Source: Dysidea avara
Taxonomy: Eukaryota; Porifera; Demospongiae; Dictyoceratida; Dysideidae
Direction: 5' to 3'
DNA: 64,000 nt
Assembly: GCF_963678975.1 (NCBI RefSeq)
Contig: NC_089272.1
Span: 61,082,574-61,146,573 of the forward strand
The notes beneath the pieces were generated by a model. That model had not been told where the DNA came from, searched no databases, and was given only the letters and a program-made list of their open reading frames with translations. A program made the translations under genes and the position numbers. Below, piece by piece: positions 35,913 to 48,300 of the stretch. Every line of letters starts with the position of its first letter. Position 1 is the stretch's first letter.

Positions 35913-36550
35913 GCGTAGGACTTACGAACAACGTGTCGTGAAATTGAAAGGGCATCATTCACACCTCTTGTGTTCTCAGCTTTGGGAGGAATGAGCAAGC
36001 CTGCAGAAACCACCTACAAAAGATTAGCCTCACTCCTTGCTACAAAGAAGAATCAACAATATAATGTTATGATCACCTTTATTCGCTGCAGATTATCTTT
36101 TTCCCTACTACGTTCACTGCTTGAAGTTTCTTAGTTTACTACAGTGGTATATCCCCAGTATATGGAACAGTTAATTGTTTGGAATTTTAGTAGCTTTTCA
36201 GTAAACCTGCATTCACTGATGTTTACTGAGAGTTTAAAACTTAGTAAAACAATTATGTTCCATATACTTAAAGTTACTGACATTTTACTATCAGTATAAC
36301 TGGGCACAACTACAGTAAAGCAGCTTAACAAATTAGTAAACTAAGAACCTTCAAGCAGTGGTTCAGCTATCATTTGTCTTCGTGGAAGTCATTCTGCTGC
36401 TGGTCGGCCTCATAAAGATCTCACTGACTTTTCTCTTGGTGTGAGTGAGGGAAAGCTCCCTCTTTCTGACTGATGAACTATATGCAATTTTGTGTGTGTG
36501 TTTGAATAATTAAAAAAAATTAAATAAATATATAAAAAATTAAAAAAAAA
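35755..36550 (+). mobile_element. RLE retrotransposon fragment 3 with chimeric 5' end and 9-bp target duplication
   Basis: The flanking repeat CCATTTCAA (35746-35754 and 36551-36559) defines a 796-bp insertion. Its 5' 158 bp are the copied flank. Then from about 35910 it encodes the C-terminal end of the same retroelement type as 30.2-31.4 kb: RTYEQRV, a 1-nt shift, SFTPLVFSALGGM, FIRCRLSFSLLRS, and, after a MITE, CLRGSHSAAGRPHKDL to SEGKLPLSD stop (about 36472). An A-rich tail ends at 36550. It sits just upstream of the THAP start codon. Confidence 0.85.
36115..36360. mobile_element. Harbinger-type MITE inside RLE fragment 3
   Basis: 246 bp with TIRs CACTGCTTGAAGTTTCTTAG and the complement of CTAAGAACCTTCAAGCAGTG (one mismatch plus). 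The 3-bp duplication GTT lies at 36112-36114 and 36361-36363. Removing it restores a continuous SLLRS-AIICLRG reading, comparable to SLLRSAVTCLRG in fragment 2. A 3-bp duplication fits PIF/Harbinger. Confidence 0.88.
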
Positions 36551-36739
36551 CCATTTCAATATTTCACGCTTGTACACAGTAATGGCGGACGTGGGGGCGA
36601 CCAGAGTTAATCACGTGATATTGCTCACGCGATGAAATAACTCTATATACTCACGGGTGTTGCGTGCCGGCTTCTTGGGCCGCACGACAGTGTCTTGATT
36701 ATAGTTACTTTATTATATGGGTAATATGTAATTGTGACT

Positions 36740-36899
36740 AAATAGTTCAGCTGTTAATAATATGTAATATGTAACGAGTTACATTTAAAAGTAACTGTCC
36801 CAACACTGCATGTTTTAATTCACACCGTACATCTTCATAACGATAGCAAAATGACTATACTTCAAGCATGTAAAGAAAAACTAATAAATTATTATACAA
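36740..36899 (+). repeat. Source-side copy of the 160-bp repeat
   Basis: Identical to 35753-35912. It lies in the flank beyond both the ISL2EU and Helitron-like ends. Nothing else is recognised from 36900 to the collagen stop codon at 37211. Confidence 0.9.
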
Positions 36900-37210
36900 A
36901 AGCATTTGTTTTGTACTTTGTATATAAACCCTGTGACTCACTATGATGAGTCTTGATGTAGTCTTTACATCAGGCACATCATATTATTTGTAGATATGTA
37001 CAATAATTATTGTAGTTTGCACAAGCATAATGCGAATATAGTACTGTACTTTACCATTATACATTAAAATGTATAAATCATCCTATTAAATTTTCTTGCA
37101 AAATTGTGTCAAGCAGCCTGAGTTTAATGATAACCTGTATGTGTGGTATGAAAATATGCATATGTCCATGTATATACTGATACTAAGAGGTATCAGTAAA
37201 AGTATCAGTA

Positions 37211-40200
37211 TCACTTGGTACAAACTGCACATGATAATGCTCTTGTATTATCATATGGAGGGCAAGGAAGTGATCCACATTTTCCCTCAGTGAAGTAGAA
37301 CAATAAGCCATCGTGGTTTGTAGCTGATCCAACAACAGATTTAAAGAAAACATCAATACAAGTAAACTGAGAGCGGTAATGGTGCTGATGACCATGATAT
37401 TCAGCCATTAAATATCCGTAATACTCTCTGGTCCATCCACTAGGACAAGTGTATTTGGCAGGGAGCATGTAGACTGTAGAACGTTGAGTGACATAGCAAA
37501 CTGCACATGGGACATCATGATGTTGTTTGTCATTATATGTTTCATACTCAGCTCCGTACATATATGCTGTGACTCTACTTCCAGTTTGGGATCTTAAGTA
37601 ATTGGGGTCCAGTGGTAGACATTGTGGATTACTGCCACCACCCTGGTTGGTGTAACCTGATCCTCCTGCTCTACCAACATAAACTAGCTCTGCAGTTGAT
37701 GGACACTCGTCATGTCCCCATCTTACATACACAGTTCCTCCATTCCTTTCTTCTTTGTCACCTTTCACACCTTTCTCTCCTGTAGCTCCTTTAAGACCAG
37801 CTAATCCTGTTGGTCCTGGTAATCCACTACTACCCTTCTCTCCGTTATCTCCTTTCATTCCTTGACGTCCTATTTCTCCCTTTGTCCCTCTTGGTCCAGG
37901 TTCTCCTTTATTTCCAGCTAGTCCTGGTAAAAAATTAACAATATAAATTAAAGCACTTGAGATGTGTTAATGTAAAATTAATGAAGTGTTGATAACTGTA
38001 TAATTATTGTCATGGGTTGACTTTAGGATGATTTCTTTGCTCTTGTATTAATTGCTGTATTTAATTTAACTATTATGGATATGTATCATGAGCCACATGT
38101 ATAGTACCCTGTACCTTGATTTCCTTTCCTGCCAGGATTGCCAGTTTCCCCTATTGCTCCTTGTAATCCAGTATCACCTGCAATGATTGCAACATGAGAC
38201 ACATGGCAGTAAATCAACCCAATTATTGTGTATTTAGTTAAACTGGAAGAGAAACCCATGGCCATCAGCTAAAATAAATTGTGGAGTGATGATATACCCA
38301 TAGTCCTTTACTATAAAATGACCCCTTTATCACAGCAGGGTAGGCTGGTAAACCTGGCAAGCAAAATTCTATCACAGAAAATTTGCCAAAGTTTCCTCCC
38401 ATAAAACTTTTCTGCTAGATGGTAATATGTACCACTTTCACACCTCAGATCAGAGGAAAACCAGTGCATATATATCACATATTGTACTGACTCAAAATGT
38501 TAACGAGATATACGCACTGCTACCAGTGCATATATCTCGTTAAGGTAGTGCATATATCTCATTACACACTGCCTTAATGAGATATGTGCACTGCCACCAG
38601 TGCGTATATCTCGTTAACTCGAGACATTGGACACCTAATAGGAGTGCACACTATATCCAGAAATCATTAGATTTCTTTGATGTTATACTGTTATCTCCCT
38701 TCTCTTATATAGGGAATTAAACAAGCTGTGGTTGTGGGATTGAATTTTGCCAAACAACCTGTGATTGTCAGTGTTGGGAAAGTTATAGTCAGGTTCACCA
38801 TGTCAAAAAATACACTTTCATTCAAAGTTTATGGGGATTAGCAAACCTATACATTTTTGGAAAGCTTAGAGTATGAGGAATCTGAAAATCAATGTTTACA
38901 TTTGCACAGATTCCTGCAAGGTCAGCATTTTTTAATTTCAAAGTGACAGCTAACAAAAACATAAAATTTAACAAATAAACTCAACAAATTGTCTAGTGAC
39001 ATTTTTACACCTCTATTCATTAGAGGTGAGACAGTTAATCATGAATAATTGAAAGTTTTACAAAGGGAATAGAAGAACAATAATTCAGGAATAATATATA
39101 GTGAACAAATTTTCTGGATTATTTGGGTATGACTGGTGCAAAGTAGCTATAACTAGCGCAAAGTATAATATTATTTGACTTCTACTAAAAAGTTCAAACC
39201 TAAAAAAAGCTGAAAATTTAGATACTCTAATAAAGCAGTCACTTATAAGCAGTCAAATTTTGAGCCCATTTTTGCTCATGTGCTTACGTATGTTTGGCAT
39301 AATTATCACAGGATAAATTTTGAAACAGTTTTCATTTTAAAATTGCAGTAATTGGAATTAGCTCTCCCCTAAAAAAAGGAAGTTTCCTTTTCACATATAC
39401 AATTGGCAACAGTGAATTTACTCTGATCATCAAAGCAATTTTATGCACCAGATAGACATGCACTGACAAGTTAAAATTGATACACAATCTTTAAAAATTA
39501 TGTTACCTAGCTATCATGGCTAACTGTTAATCCAATGAAAATTTGCTTTCCAGTGACAGAATGATTGCATATCACACATCTTTAAATAATCCAAATGTTG
39601 CCATTGTCGATAGAGTGATTCTTATCCAGAAGACGACAAAAATAAAAAAAGAATATTTGGCACAGTAATAAAATATCTAGCCAACATGTTTTTATGACAG
39701 GCTTACAAGTAACTGCTCCATGCTAAAATGCTAGTGCTATTGCAATAATTTACCACATGAAGATTTAAACATACAAGTAGAAAGAAAATGAAAATTTTGA
39801 AGTTGGATTAGGGGATTAAAAAGTAGGGAATTGCTATAAGAAGTTGTGAAAGAAGAGAGGTTGCCTATACATCTGCATATATACTAGTAGACATTTCATC
39901 CCTATACTTCATTCAGTCTATACCCACGACTGAATTAAGGATTAAACGTCCACTGCAGCATATATGCAGCCTCTCTTTTTTCATTACTGTATTAGACTGA
40001 AGTATAGAGATTAAATGTAGGACTATTGTTGTAACATAATTATGACTGGTGAACCTGCGCATATACTGAATCAAAAGGAAGAAGGGTACCTCACAAAATA
40101 TATGTCTGGTCGCATGCCCCAAATATCAATTATAAAGCAAAAATGGTGGTAGCCATTACACTTCATGTTCAGCTTTGCTTTTACAATTACACAGCATTGC

Positions 40201-41184
40201 AAACAAAGAACAGCACAAGAAGTGTCTCAATTATCAATCATATTGCTATGGAAAATACTGGCGATAAGCTTACACAGCCACAGTTGAGCCGTATTACGCT
40301 ATATAATGTAAATTGATACCTTGCATTGTCAGCAAAGAGAACTAGAACACAAAGACAAAGGCAAGCCCATGATGCATGTATGTATGTCTGCGGTGGAAAA
40401 ATCAAGTCTGTATGTCAAGGTATACTTGGCTGTCAGTCAGTGCAAAGTTCTGCTAAATAGATTTTTTTTAAATGCTATAAACAAGTTTGGGGTTAGTCTG
40501 AAGACATTTTTGAGCTTGACTTCGCCTAACCAATGCTGCTAAGCTGTCATGAAGGAAAATTGAGACTGGATTTAGAGTGATACTTTGAACTGGAAAGCTC
40601 CTGCTTGATCCCTAATATATAGTACTATTGCACCATATGATATGTCAAAAATTACAACAGTAACAGCGCTGATGATTTTTAACCTCATATCTTTGAATTA
40701 ACTGTATTAGATATTAATACATATATGTATATGTACCAGGGCTGCACCGATTCCACTTTTTACCGATACTTCAAATACCAAGTACCCAGCTGGGAAGTAT
40801 CTGCAAGTACAAGTACCGATACCAAGTACCTTAAAGTAGCTACTTCATAGTGCACACGTGACGTTTATTATATAGTGCATTTCATGGTATTCTTGTACAC
40901 ATTTTCAGTATGGTTCATATTTATAATGAAGTAGCCAACCAAGATTTACAAAGAAGGAAGTCACTGAAATGCAAATTCCAGTATTCTTCTGGAGAAGTGT
41001 AGATAATATCATAATAGTCCTTACAAAATCACGAAATATTCTAATACTTTTTTTGGGGGGGGGTTAATATCAAATAATAAAATGGTTAAAACTACACATA
41101 CAACTACACAGCCAACCACTACTGCTGCTACTACTACTACTACTACTACTACTATTACTACTACTACTACTACTACTACTGCTG

Positions 41185-41224
<40 letters not shown>

Positions 41225-42296
41225 GGATTTAATGAAATTCTACATGTACAACACATTGTACAGACAATAGTAATGATGTAACAAGCCAAAGCCTAAGCTA
41301 CATCATACACAAATTAACATTCCTAAGAACGTCAACTGTTCCAAGAATGGCTGCCTTCTGCAAGGTGGCAAAAACTACTTCATTATAGGCTGGAATCTTC
41401 TTCAGATGGCTCTTCTGATTCTTTGAAACTATTCCAGAGGCTCCAAAAACAACTGGAACAACCACTACCGGCTGACAATAAGTCCTTGACATCTCCCCTG
41501 CTAACCGCTGGTACTTGGTTACCTTCTCATTCTCTTTGTCAAGAACATTAATGTCAGCCGGACATGACACTTCCACAAGCAAAATCTTCTCCGGAGCCTC
41601 CTTCATAAAAACAACAATATCTGGGCGATTGCTCACAACCCGGGACACGGTGGTCATTCCAAACTCCCACAATATCTTGATTGTGGCATTCTCTACCACA
41701 GGCAGTGGCTGATGAGAATACCAACTGTTGGCAGATGTACGAATGCCAAAAGTACAACATAAATGCCAGTGAATCACACGGGCCACCAAGTTGTGACGAT
41801 GGAGATAACTTGTTGGTGCCAGCATCGGGCATCCTGCCATTAAGTGCTGAATGGTCTCCTCGTGACTGCCACACAAACGACACATTAGAGTTGGTATAGA
41901 GACATGCATTATTTTTGCCTCATACACTCTAGTCCTTATAACCTGGTCCTGGATGGCAAAAATAGTGCTTTCTGATTCACCATGCAAAAACTCGCCAAGC
42001 CAGCGAAAGCTCCTTGATACATCTATTGGGTTGGAGTAACACCAGTTAACAAACTTACCATGCAGTGGTTTGCCCCGCAGAATATCCCAGCGACACAACC
42101 TCTGGCGATCACAAACTAAGTTTTTCAATTCATCAGCTGTAGCTTGAGCTAGGTCCCCATCTATAGAGAGTGCAGCAACATAAGTATCCGCCCTTGAGCA
42201 AACTGACTTGCGTGGTGGCAATGATGTGTCCAACAAATAGCACATTCTAACCAAAGCATCATCAGATGTACGTAAATGATGTGCCAGGCACGCAAG

Positions 42297-42341
<45 letters not shown>

Positions 42342-45300
42342 TTCATTAAAAGAATTACATGTACACACAATTGTACAGACAAAGAACAGAATCATGTACA
42401 AGTACATAAGATAATGTTCATTAAATCACATTTGTACACCGTAAGACATGAACAGTTCCAATTATGGCTGCCTTTTGAATGGTACAAAATAAATTGTTAG
42501 AAAAGTCTGGGATACGACGAAGGTGAGTAATACAGTTAGAAGATACAACACCTGTACATCCAACCACCACAGGGATAATTATCACCGGCATTCTGTACAT
42601 CAAGTGATAATCATGTGCCTACTACTACTACTACTGCTACTACTACTACTACTATATACTGCTACTATATACTACCACTCCAGCCCATTCTCCCAATCTC
42701 GATGTCTTATCGTATATGGTCATTGGTACACACTTGTATACAGAAGTACACCTGGGAACAAGTTAATAAGCAATTATATACTAGGAATACAATCAATCAA
42801 GGAAAAAGGGGATTGTTATCATCATCATTGTCCTGAAGAGCCCAATATCTTAATATTCTAATACTGAAACAGTCACTCCTAGCTGCCTGATTGCTCTATT
42901 AGAGTTATTGACTGTTCTATTAGAGTATATCGATCTTTTTCTCAGTAAAACGTTTTCACACGTAGGTTTCAGCATAAATCAGTAATTTTGCCGGTAGTTA
43001 TTAGTGTTACACTTGATGCTTCTAGGCGTCCACTGTGCTAGTAAAATAAGCAAGTACAAACAAACGTTATTTTATTCTCGCACGTGATAAGAATCGGTAT
43101 CTGCGACAATCAATCTCGTTATGCACAGAGATTCACCGTTCCGTATACGAAGTGTATATTTAGCCGGTACCGGTTTGCAAACACTAACGGCTATTGTGCC
43201 GGCACTAGTAGGTTGCCCCGAGCATTCAACTTTAGGGGATGCGAAAAGTAGTTCCTTAGCGTTAGGGGTAGGCTAGGGTTCAGCTTTGGTTTCTTCTTCA
43301 CTCTTGTTCACTTCAGTCGGATGTTTATAACGCAGAAACTAAATAATATGACTAGCTGCAGCACCGGTGGTATAATTTTATTTTTATTTATTCCGGCCCT
43401 AATGGCACTCCCATCCTCCCCGATCTCTAGCTAGAAGTTAAACCTAATTTAATTTATAAATGACAAAAAGCAGAAGAAAGAAAAAGCAGCTAAACCTACA
43501 GAGCCTACACAGGCCTACAAAAACACCGCATGGTCCGCCAGCACACACACAGCAAAACCCCCGGACAGGGGCCTTAACAAGAAAGCCCTGCAGACTACTG
43601 ACCAAACTGCAGGGAGTGGGAGCATGAAACAGAGTTCAACTACCACAAAGGACTGCCAGGCAACAGGCTAAACAGATGTAAAAATGTCCGGGCATTGTGG
43701 CGTCACAGACAAACAGAGAGTATAATCGTTACAAACATTGCTTACGAGTACGGATGCCCGGGTTCGAACCCTCCCTTAGACAACTTTTTTTTTTTTCGCT
43801 TTCTTAGGTTTTTTGTACAAGTTTTTTTTTTAATGCACGTAACATTCTAAGTATTATATCCTCCACTGCCGGCAAAATAGCCGGCAAAACAGTGTAACCG
43901 GTACCGGCTCTATATAACCTGCCTTCCGTATATGGTCGCGGAATGCGATTTACGGTGTATTACCACAATGGTGTGGCGCGCGTTCAATGTGTTGTGTTAT
44001 GCGCGTGTTAATTAAACGTCTGAAACGTGGGGTTGAAGTGCAAGAGGGCAGGCGAAGGCACCGAGGGAGATCCCCGTCGAGATGTTTAAAGGTTTGTTCT
44101 TTGCATAAGAAGTAAATCTCGAACTACACTTTTCCTTTGTTTAATTATTCATGTGACTGTGTGATGATAGAATATATATCGAATCATTGGGTTCAGTCAT
44201 GTTACATATGCCTGTAATAATGTACTGTAGCTAGCTATGTCTGGCATTGTGCCAATGATAACATCGTGATGACACTGCCAAGCATGCAATGAATAACGCC
44301 TGGTGGGAGTGGCAATTGTTGTCATACACACTAGCTCTGTACTTTCTGTTGGTTACTGGACCATGCAGACGTTTTTTAGAGTAGGCATTACTGCAAGTAT
44401 ACGTACTACTGGGACTCCATTTTGTGATGTTGCATCTAAGAATAATGATTAATGTGATTGGTATTCATGTTGATGCTAATTCACACTTACAGGGTACTTT
44501 TGAAAACTTTCCCACTGGCCATGGGTGACGAGCAGAAAGATCATGGCTAAGATACATTGGAAGCAAGCCATAAAGTAGGTTTGTACAGTATACAGTGGTG
44601 TGTGCGTCATAGAGTGTTGTATGTTGTGGGTCACTGGGTCGTGTGTCACATAGAACTAGTGTTGTATTTCACAGTGTGTCATGATACATATACTGTTTTG
44701 TGTCATGTGTTCATCGTGTCACAGTGTCCATGGTTTATGTAGTAGGTTGCTCTTCAGTACAAGCTGGCCTGATTTCTCTATTATGTACAATGGATATCAA
44801 TTATCCGAACACCTGTGTGACATTGCAATCTCAGAGCTTTTCAGATAAATTAGTCTGGATAAATGAACAACCCTTAAGATTATGGTATACTTTAAAATGT
44901 TTAGACATGACAAATTTAAAAAACCTGCTTTTAAATAAGCAGAGATGGATAAATTCGACAATAGAGGATATGCGTACCGTAAACAATCTATTAAACACAT
45001 GATTTTTTTACCACGTCTCGGCGGTGAACGAATGTATTGTGCAGAAAATACGAATTGCTAATAGTAGATCAGTTATGAACGTTTCTTTCAGGGCAAAAAA
45101 ATTCTGTTACCTGAAAGGAAGTGGATCTTGAGTGAGAAGCCCTATCATTAGCTCAAGTGGTGAGTTATCGCTTGAGCCACATTTGCTATCCACACTTTTA
45201 TATGGGATTTCCGGTAGAGTTCACCGTCAAGTTTTACGCCATCCGCACTTAATTGATTATTTTTGTTCAAATAATAAGAGTGTGCATATCCTCTATTGTG

Positions 45301-48300
45301 TTGTGTTAGTAATATGGCTATTTGTATTGCAAAGTTTTGTTAAACTACTCTAATAAAACATACTCTTAGTCTCAGTTGTTAGTAAAATAGCTCTAATAAA
45401 CATATATTTCTACTGTTTGGATACTCGAAAGTTCGAGATTCGGATATTTGAAAATGCACTGTACTTCTGTATGTTTTCAGTGGCAGATACAGGGGGTTGC
45501 ATTGGTTTCCATGGAAACCCCCTCTGAGAATAATGCGTTCCCAAGTAGCATAACAGAATACGAACGAATGTACTACATGCTCCTCTGGAACCTTTGTTAG
45601 CTAGTAAGTCCGTAGCTGCTCATGCCACCTTCCCACCCTTATAAGTGACGATGCCATCTCATGCCACTCCTGAAGAGTAGCTATAGCTTGTGACTAGTAT
45701 AAGCCTCGGGCTAGGCTACGTGTGGTTATATAAACGCTAGCGAAAACACTTATATAAAGTAGAACTATGTGGCTATATGCTGATATTATTGTTCCAAATA
45801 ATGATGCACATCATTGCTGTAGCTAGCATTTTTGGTACCATGCCGACACTAGAATGAAAGTGTTTTTCAGATGTAGCTGTAGCTAACATGAATGAGGCAT
45901 GGCCTGGCTATAAATGTCTATTCTATACAGCTATAGTTACTGTAATTACCAAAGTTTTGAAGTCAGCAAATAGCAATTATTTTAAGACAAAATGTACTAC
46001 CAAATTCAATCTCAAGAAGCTAAATTTTCAAGATTTCCTGGGGTGCATACCCCCAGACCCCCTAGAAGGCTCATGCTTTGCTTTTTGTAAAAAAAGCACA
46101 CTGTGCAGTGACTTCTACTAGCTTCCTAGATATGTTCACGTTGAATAAACCTGATACCTCCTCTGAAACTTTCTGGATTTGCCACTGTGTTTTGATATGT
46201 CTAATTGTTTGTGTTTTGCGTATTATAACTATGTAATACATAATTGTAATTACGTCACTAATCACAGAACTTGTCCAGAGCATGTGTTGATCAGGAAGAC
46301 TGCCTTTGTATGCTACGCCTACATCCATCTCAAGAATAATTTTAGAAATTAAAGTAGTTGATATAACAAGAAATTTGAAAAATATTTGGAAGTAAATGAA
46401 ATATCGGTAGGAGCCGATATTGCTGCTAAAAACCGATACGATACACCGATATACAACTGAACTATCTTGAGGACACTGTCCAATGACCAAGCCACATTAT
46501 TAACCCTATTATTTAGCTAACAAGGGCGGGAAACAGTAGTTATCTTCCTTGTCTAAAAGCAGTACGCTACACGAAGTCATCTAAGTGCATGGATAATTAC
46601 TGTTTTGTCATCACAAAGGTTACCAATCATACAACAAACACTCATAGTGGTGGGCCTGGGGAAACAGCAAAAAGATGAACCAAGAGCACAGCATAAAACA
46701 ACCAGCCATCTCTACAAGCCATTAAAATGTGGAGTAATCCGAACTAATCTTGGCAGGGGCATGTATTAAAGTATTTGTGGGTGCCTTATAGTCTGAGCTG
46801 TCAATAGAGGCCACACCACCATGGGTAACCAACCATAGCCAATAATCTTAAGACTGTCTTCAGTAGTTAAAATAAAGTTATGTGGTTCCTCAAATATAAA
46901 TATAGCTACACTTAGCTATATTGGTATATCGTATCGGTATCGTATCGGTTTCAAAATGATTAATCCATATCGTATCGGTATCGGATCGGTTTAGTTTTCT
47001 TGTATCGGTACACCTCTAGTTCAGCGTTGAAACCAGGTCACTACTGCTGACCCGGATGTGACCCGGATTAATTAAAGCCGAGGCGTGCGATAAGAGCTAT
47101 GTTTCGGCTAGTCTCGAGCAAGCAAACGAGACTACGTTTTGAGCGTTCAATTCGTGTTGAGTAAATATTGCAACTTCAGCCTAGCTGTAGGTTGAAGACC
47201 AAAAAAAAAGGTCATCACCTACTGACATTAGCTACCCCTCACCATAGATACCCTCAGTTTCGTGCTACATACTGCACTTACTAATAAATGGGCGTGGCTG
47301 AGCATATGTTGGTAACACTATAAGTGGGCATGGCTCACGAAAGAGTTACATGATAGCGTTTATAAGTTTCCACGTCGTCACTCACGTGATCCAATCCGGG
47401 TCAGACCCGGATAATTTGTAAACCGGGTCGGACCCGGATGACCCGGAGAAAATGTGACCCGGATGACCCAACCCGGTTTCAACGCTGCTCTAGTTGTGAA
47501 TAACACTGTGTGCATAGCTTTGTAAATCTAGTCATGACAGGTCAAGCTTTGTAGCTATACAATCATTTTTAGCAGCACTATGTTATAGTATCATACTTAC
47601 AGTTGTACCTTGGTCTCCTTTTACTCCCTTCATACCAGGTTCACCAGTCTCTCCTACAGGTCCTGGTAATCCAGTATCACCTGTAATGATTGTGTAATGA
47701 GATGTCATGTGAGTACTAAGTAGTGTGGTATATACCTATTAATCCTCTTGGTCCCCTATCACCAGGGTCTCCTATTGATCCAGTATTACCTTTTGTACCA
47801 GCGTCACCTTTTGGTCCTGCTACACCATTGCTTCCTTTTTGACCTCTATCACCTAAACACATTACACACTGTATTACAATACTACGTAAAGTTTTAGTAT
47901 CAATCAGCAAACCTTGATCCCCCTTTTCTCCTCTCTCTCCCCTAGAACCAGGATCACCTATCGTACAGGTATATATATACAGATAATGAGTGGTAAAAGA
48001 ACTTATATTTTGTCCATTTGATAGGAATGGTTGGCAGATCAACATTTCACTTGACTACACTTAGCTAAAATGTTTATCTATCCAATTATTTTGTCCAAAG
48101 AAATAGTTCCACTGATTCTATAATCAATATTGTACCATTAGCTAGTAATAAGCTACCATTTTAAAGTTTTCTTCTGTCAAAATATTATTACTAAAATTAA
48201 TACTTGTGTACAGATAATCAATGTGGAGAAAAGTCAAGATTTAATTCAGTACTTTTATAAGCAAATTATAACCTTAATGGGGGTAACAGAGTACAGTTAT

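Larger units (their letters stand above)
31882..36643. mobile_element. ISL2EU-type DNA transposon (THAP-DDE plus YqaJ protein)
   Basis: Terminal inverted repeats of about 77 bp start GAGTTATTTCATCGCGTGAG at 31882 and pair with the complement ending at 36643, with about eight mismatches; TA lies on both sides. Inside are two convergent transcription units: a SWIM/YqaJ/PHD gene on plus (31973-33900) and a THAP plus DDE transposase on minus (34117-35749). As I recall the family, ISL2EU elements of the PIF/Harbinger-like group are the ones that encode both a transposase and a YqaJ nuclease. The right end was invaded by a retro-insertion (35755-36550). Both genes carry lesions. Confidence 0.85.
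24146..36698 (-). mobile_element. Helitron-like satellite-bearing element, copy 1, split by nested insertions
   Basis: Read on the minus strand the element starts TCAAGACACTGTCGTGCGGC at 36698, preceded by A, and ends in a palindrome finishing GGATTAG(A) at 24146, followed by T. Matching copy 2 (50378-54769) shows it was one ~4-kb element, now pried apart. Element pieces are 36645-36698, 31431-31627, 29933-30180, 25640-26032, the satellite 24655-25465 and the palindrome 24146-24471. Insertions between them are annotated separately. It has no coding capacity. The A|TC start without a target duplication recalls Helitrons. The end is not a canonical CTRR, so the class is inferred. Confidence 0.72.

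Noticed and set aside
35753-36899. 160-bp direct repeats as LTRs of a retrotransposon
   Set aside because: No TG...CA ends, primer site or gag-pol between them. The target duplication (CCATTTCAA) brackets only one repeat plus the RLE fragment.
41082-41270. Poly-Thr ORF of about 60 residues
   Set aside because: It reads across the (TAC)n tract and has no sense beyond it.
43933-44100. Start of a new gene at 'gatgtttaaag'
   Set aside because: One possible codon run and donor only; no downstream exon or homology.
44700-45002. 100-residue plus-strand ORF
   Set aside because: It spans the left end of the pogo-like element and contains its TIR; no transposase motif.
47597-47609. Alternative donor GTAAGT after GGTACAACT for collagen exon 5
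   Set aside because: It would leave phase 0 and break the reading into exon 6; the earlier CAAG|GTACAA donor keeps phase 1 like all its neighbours.
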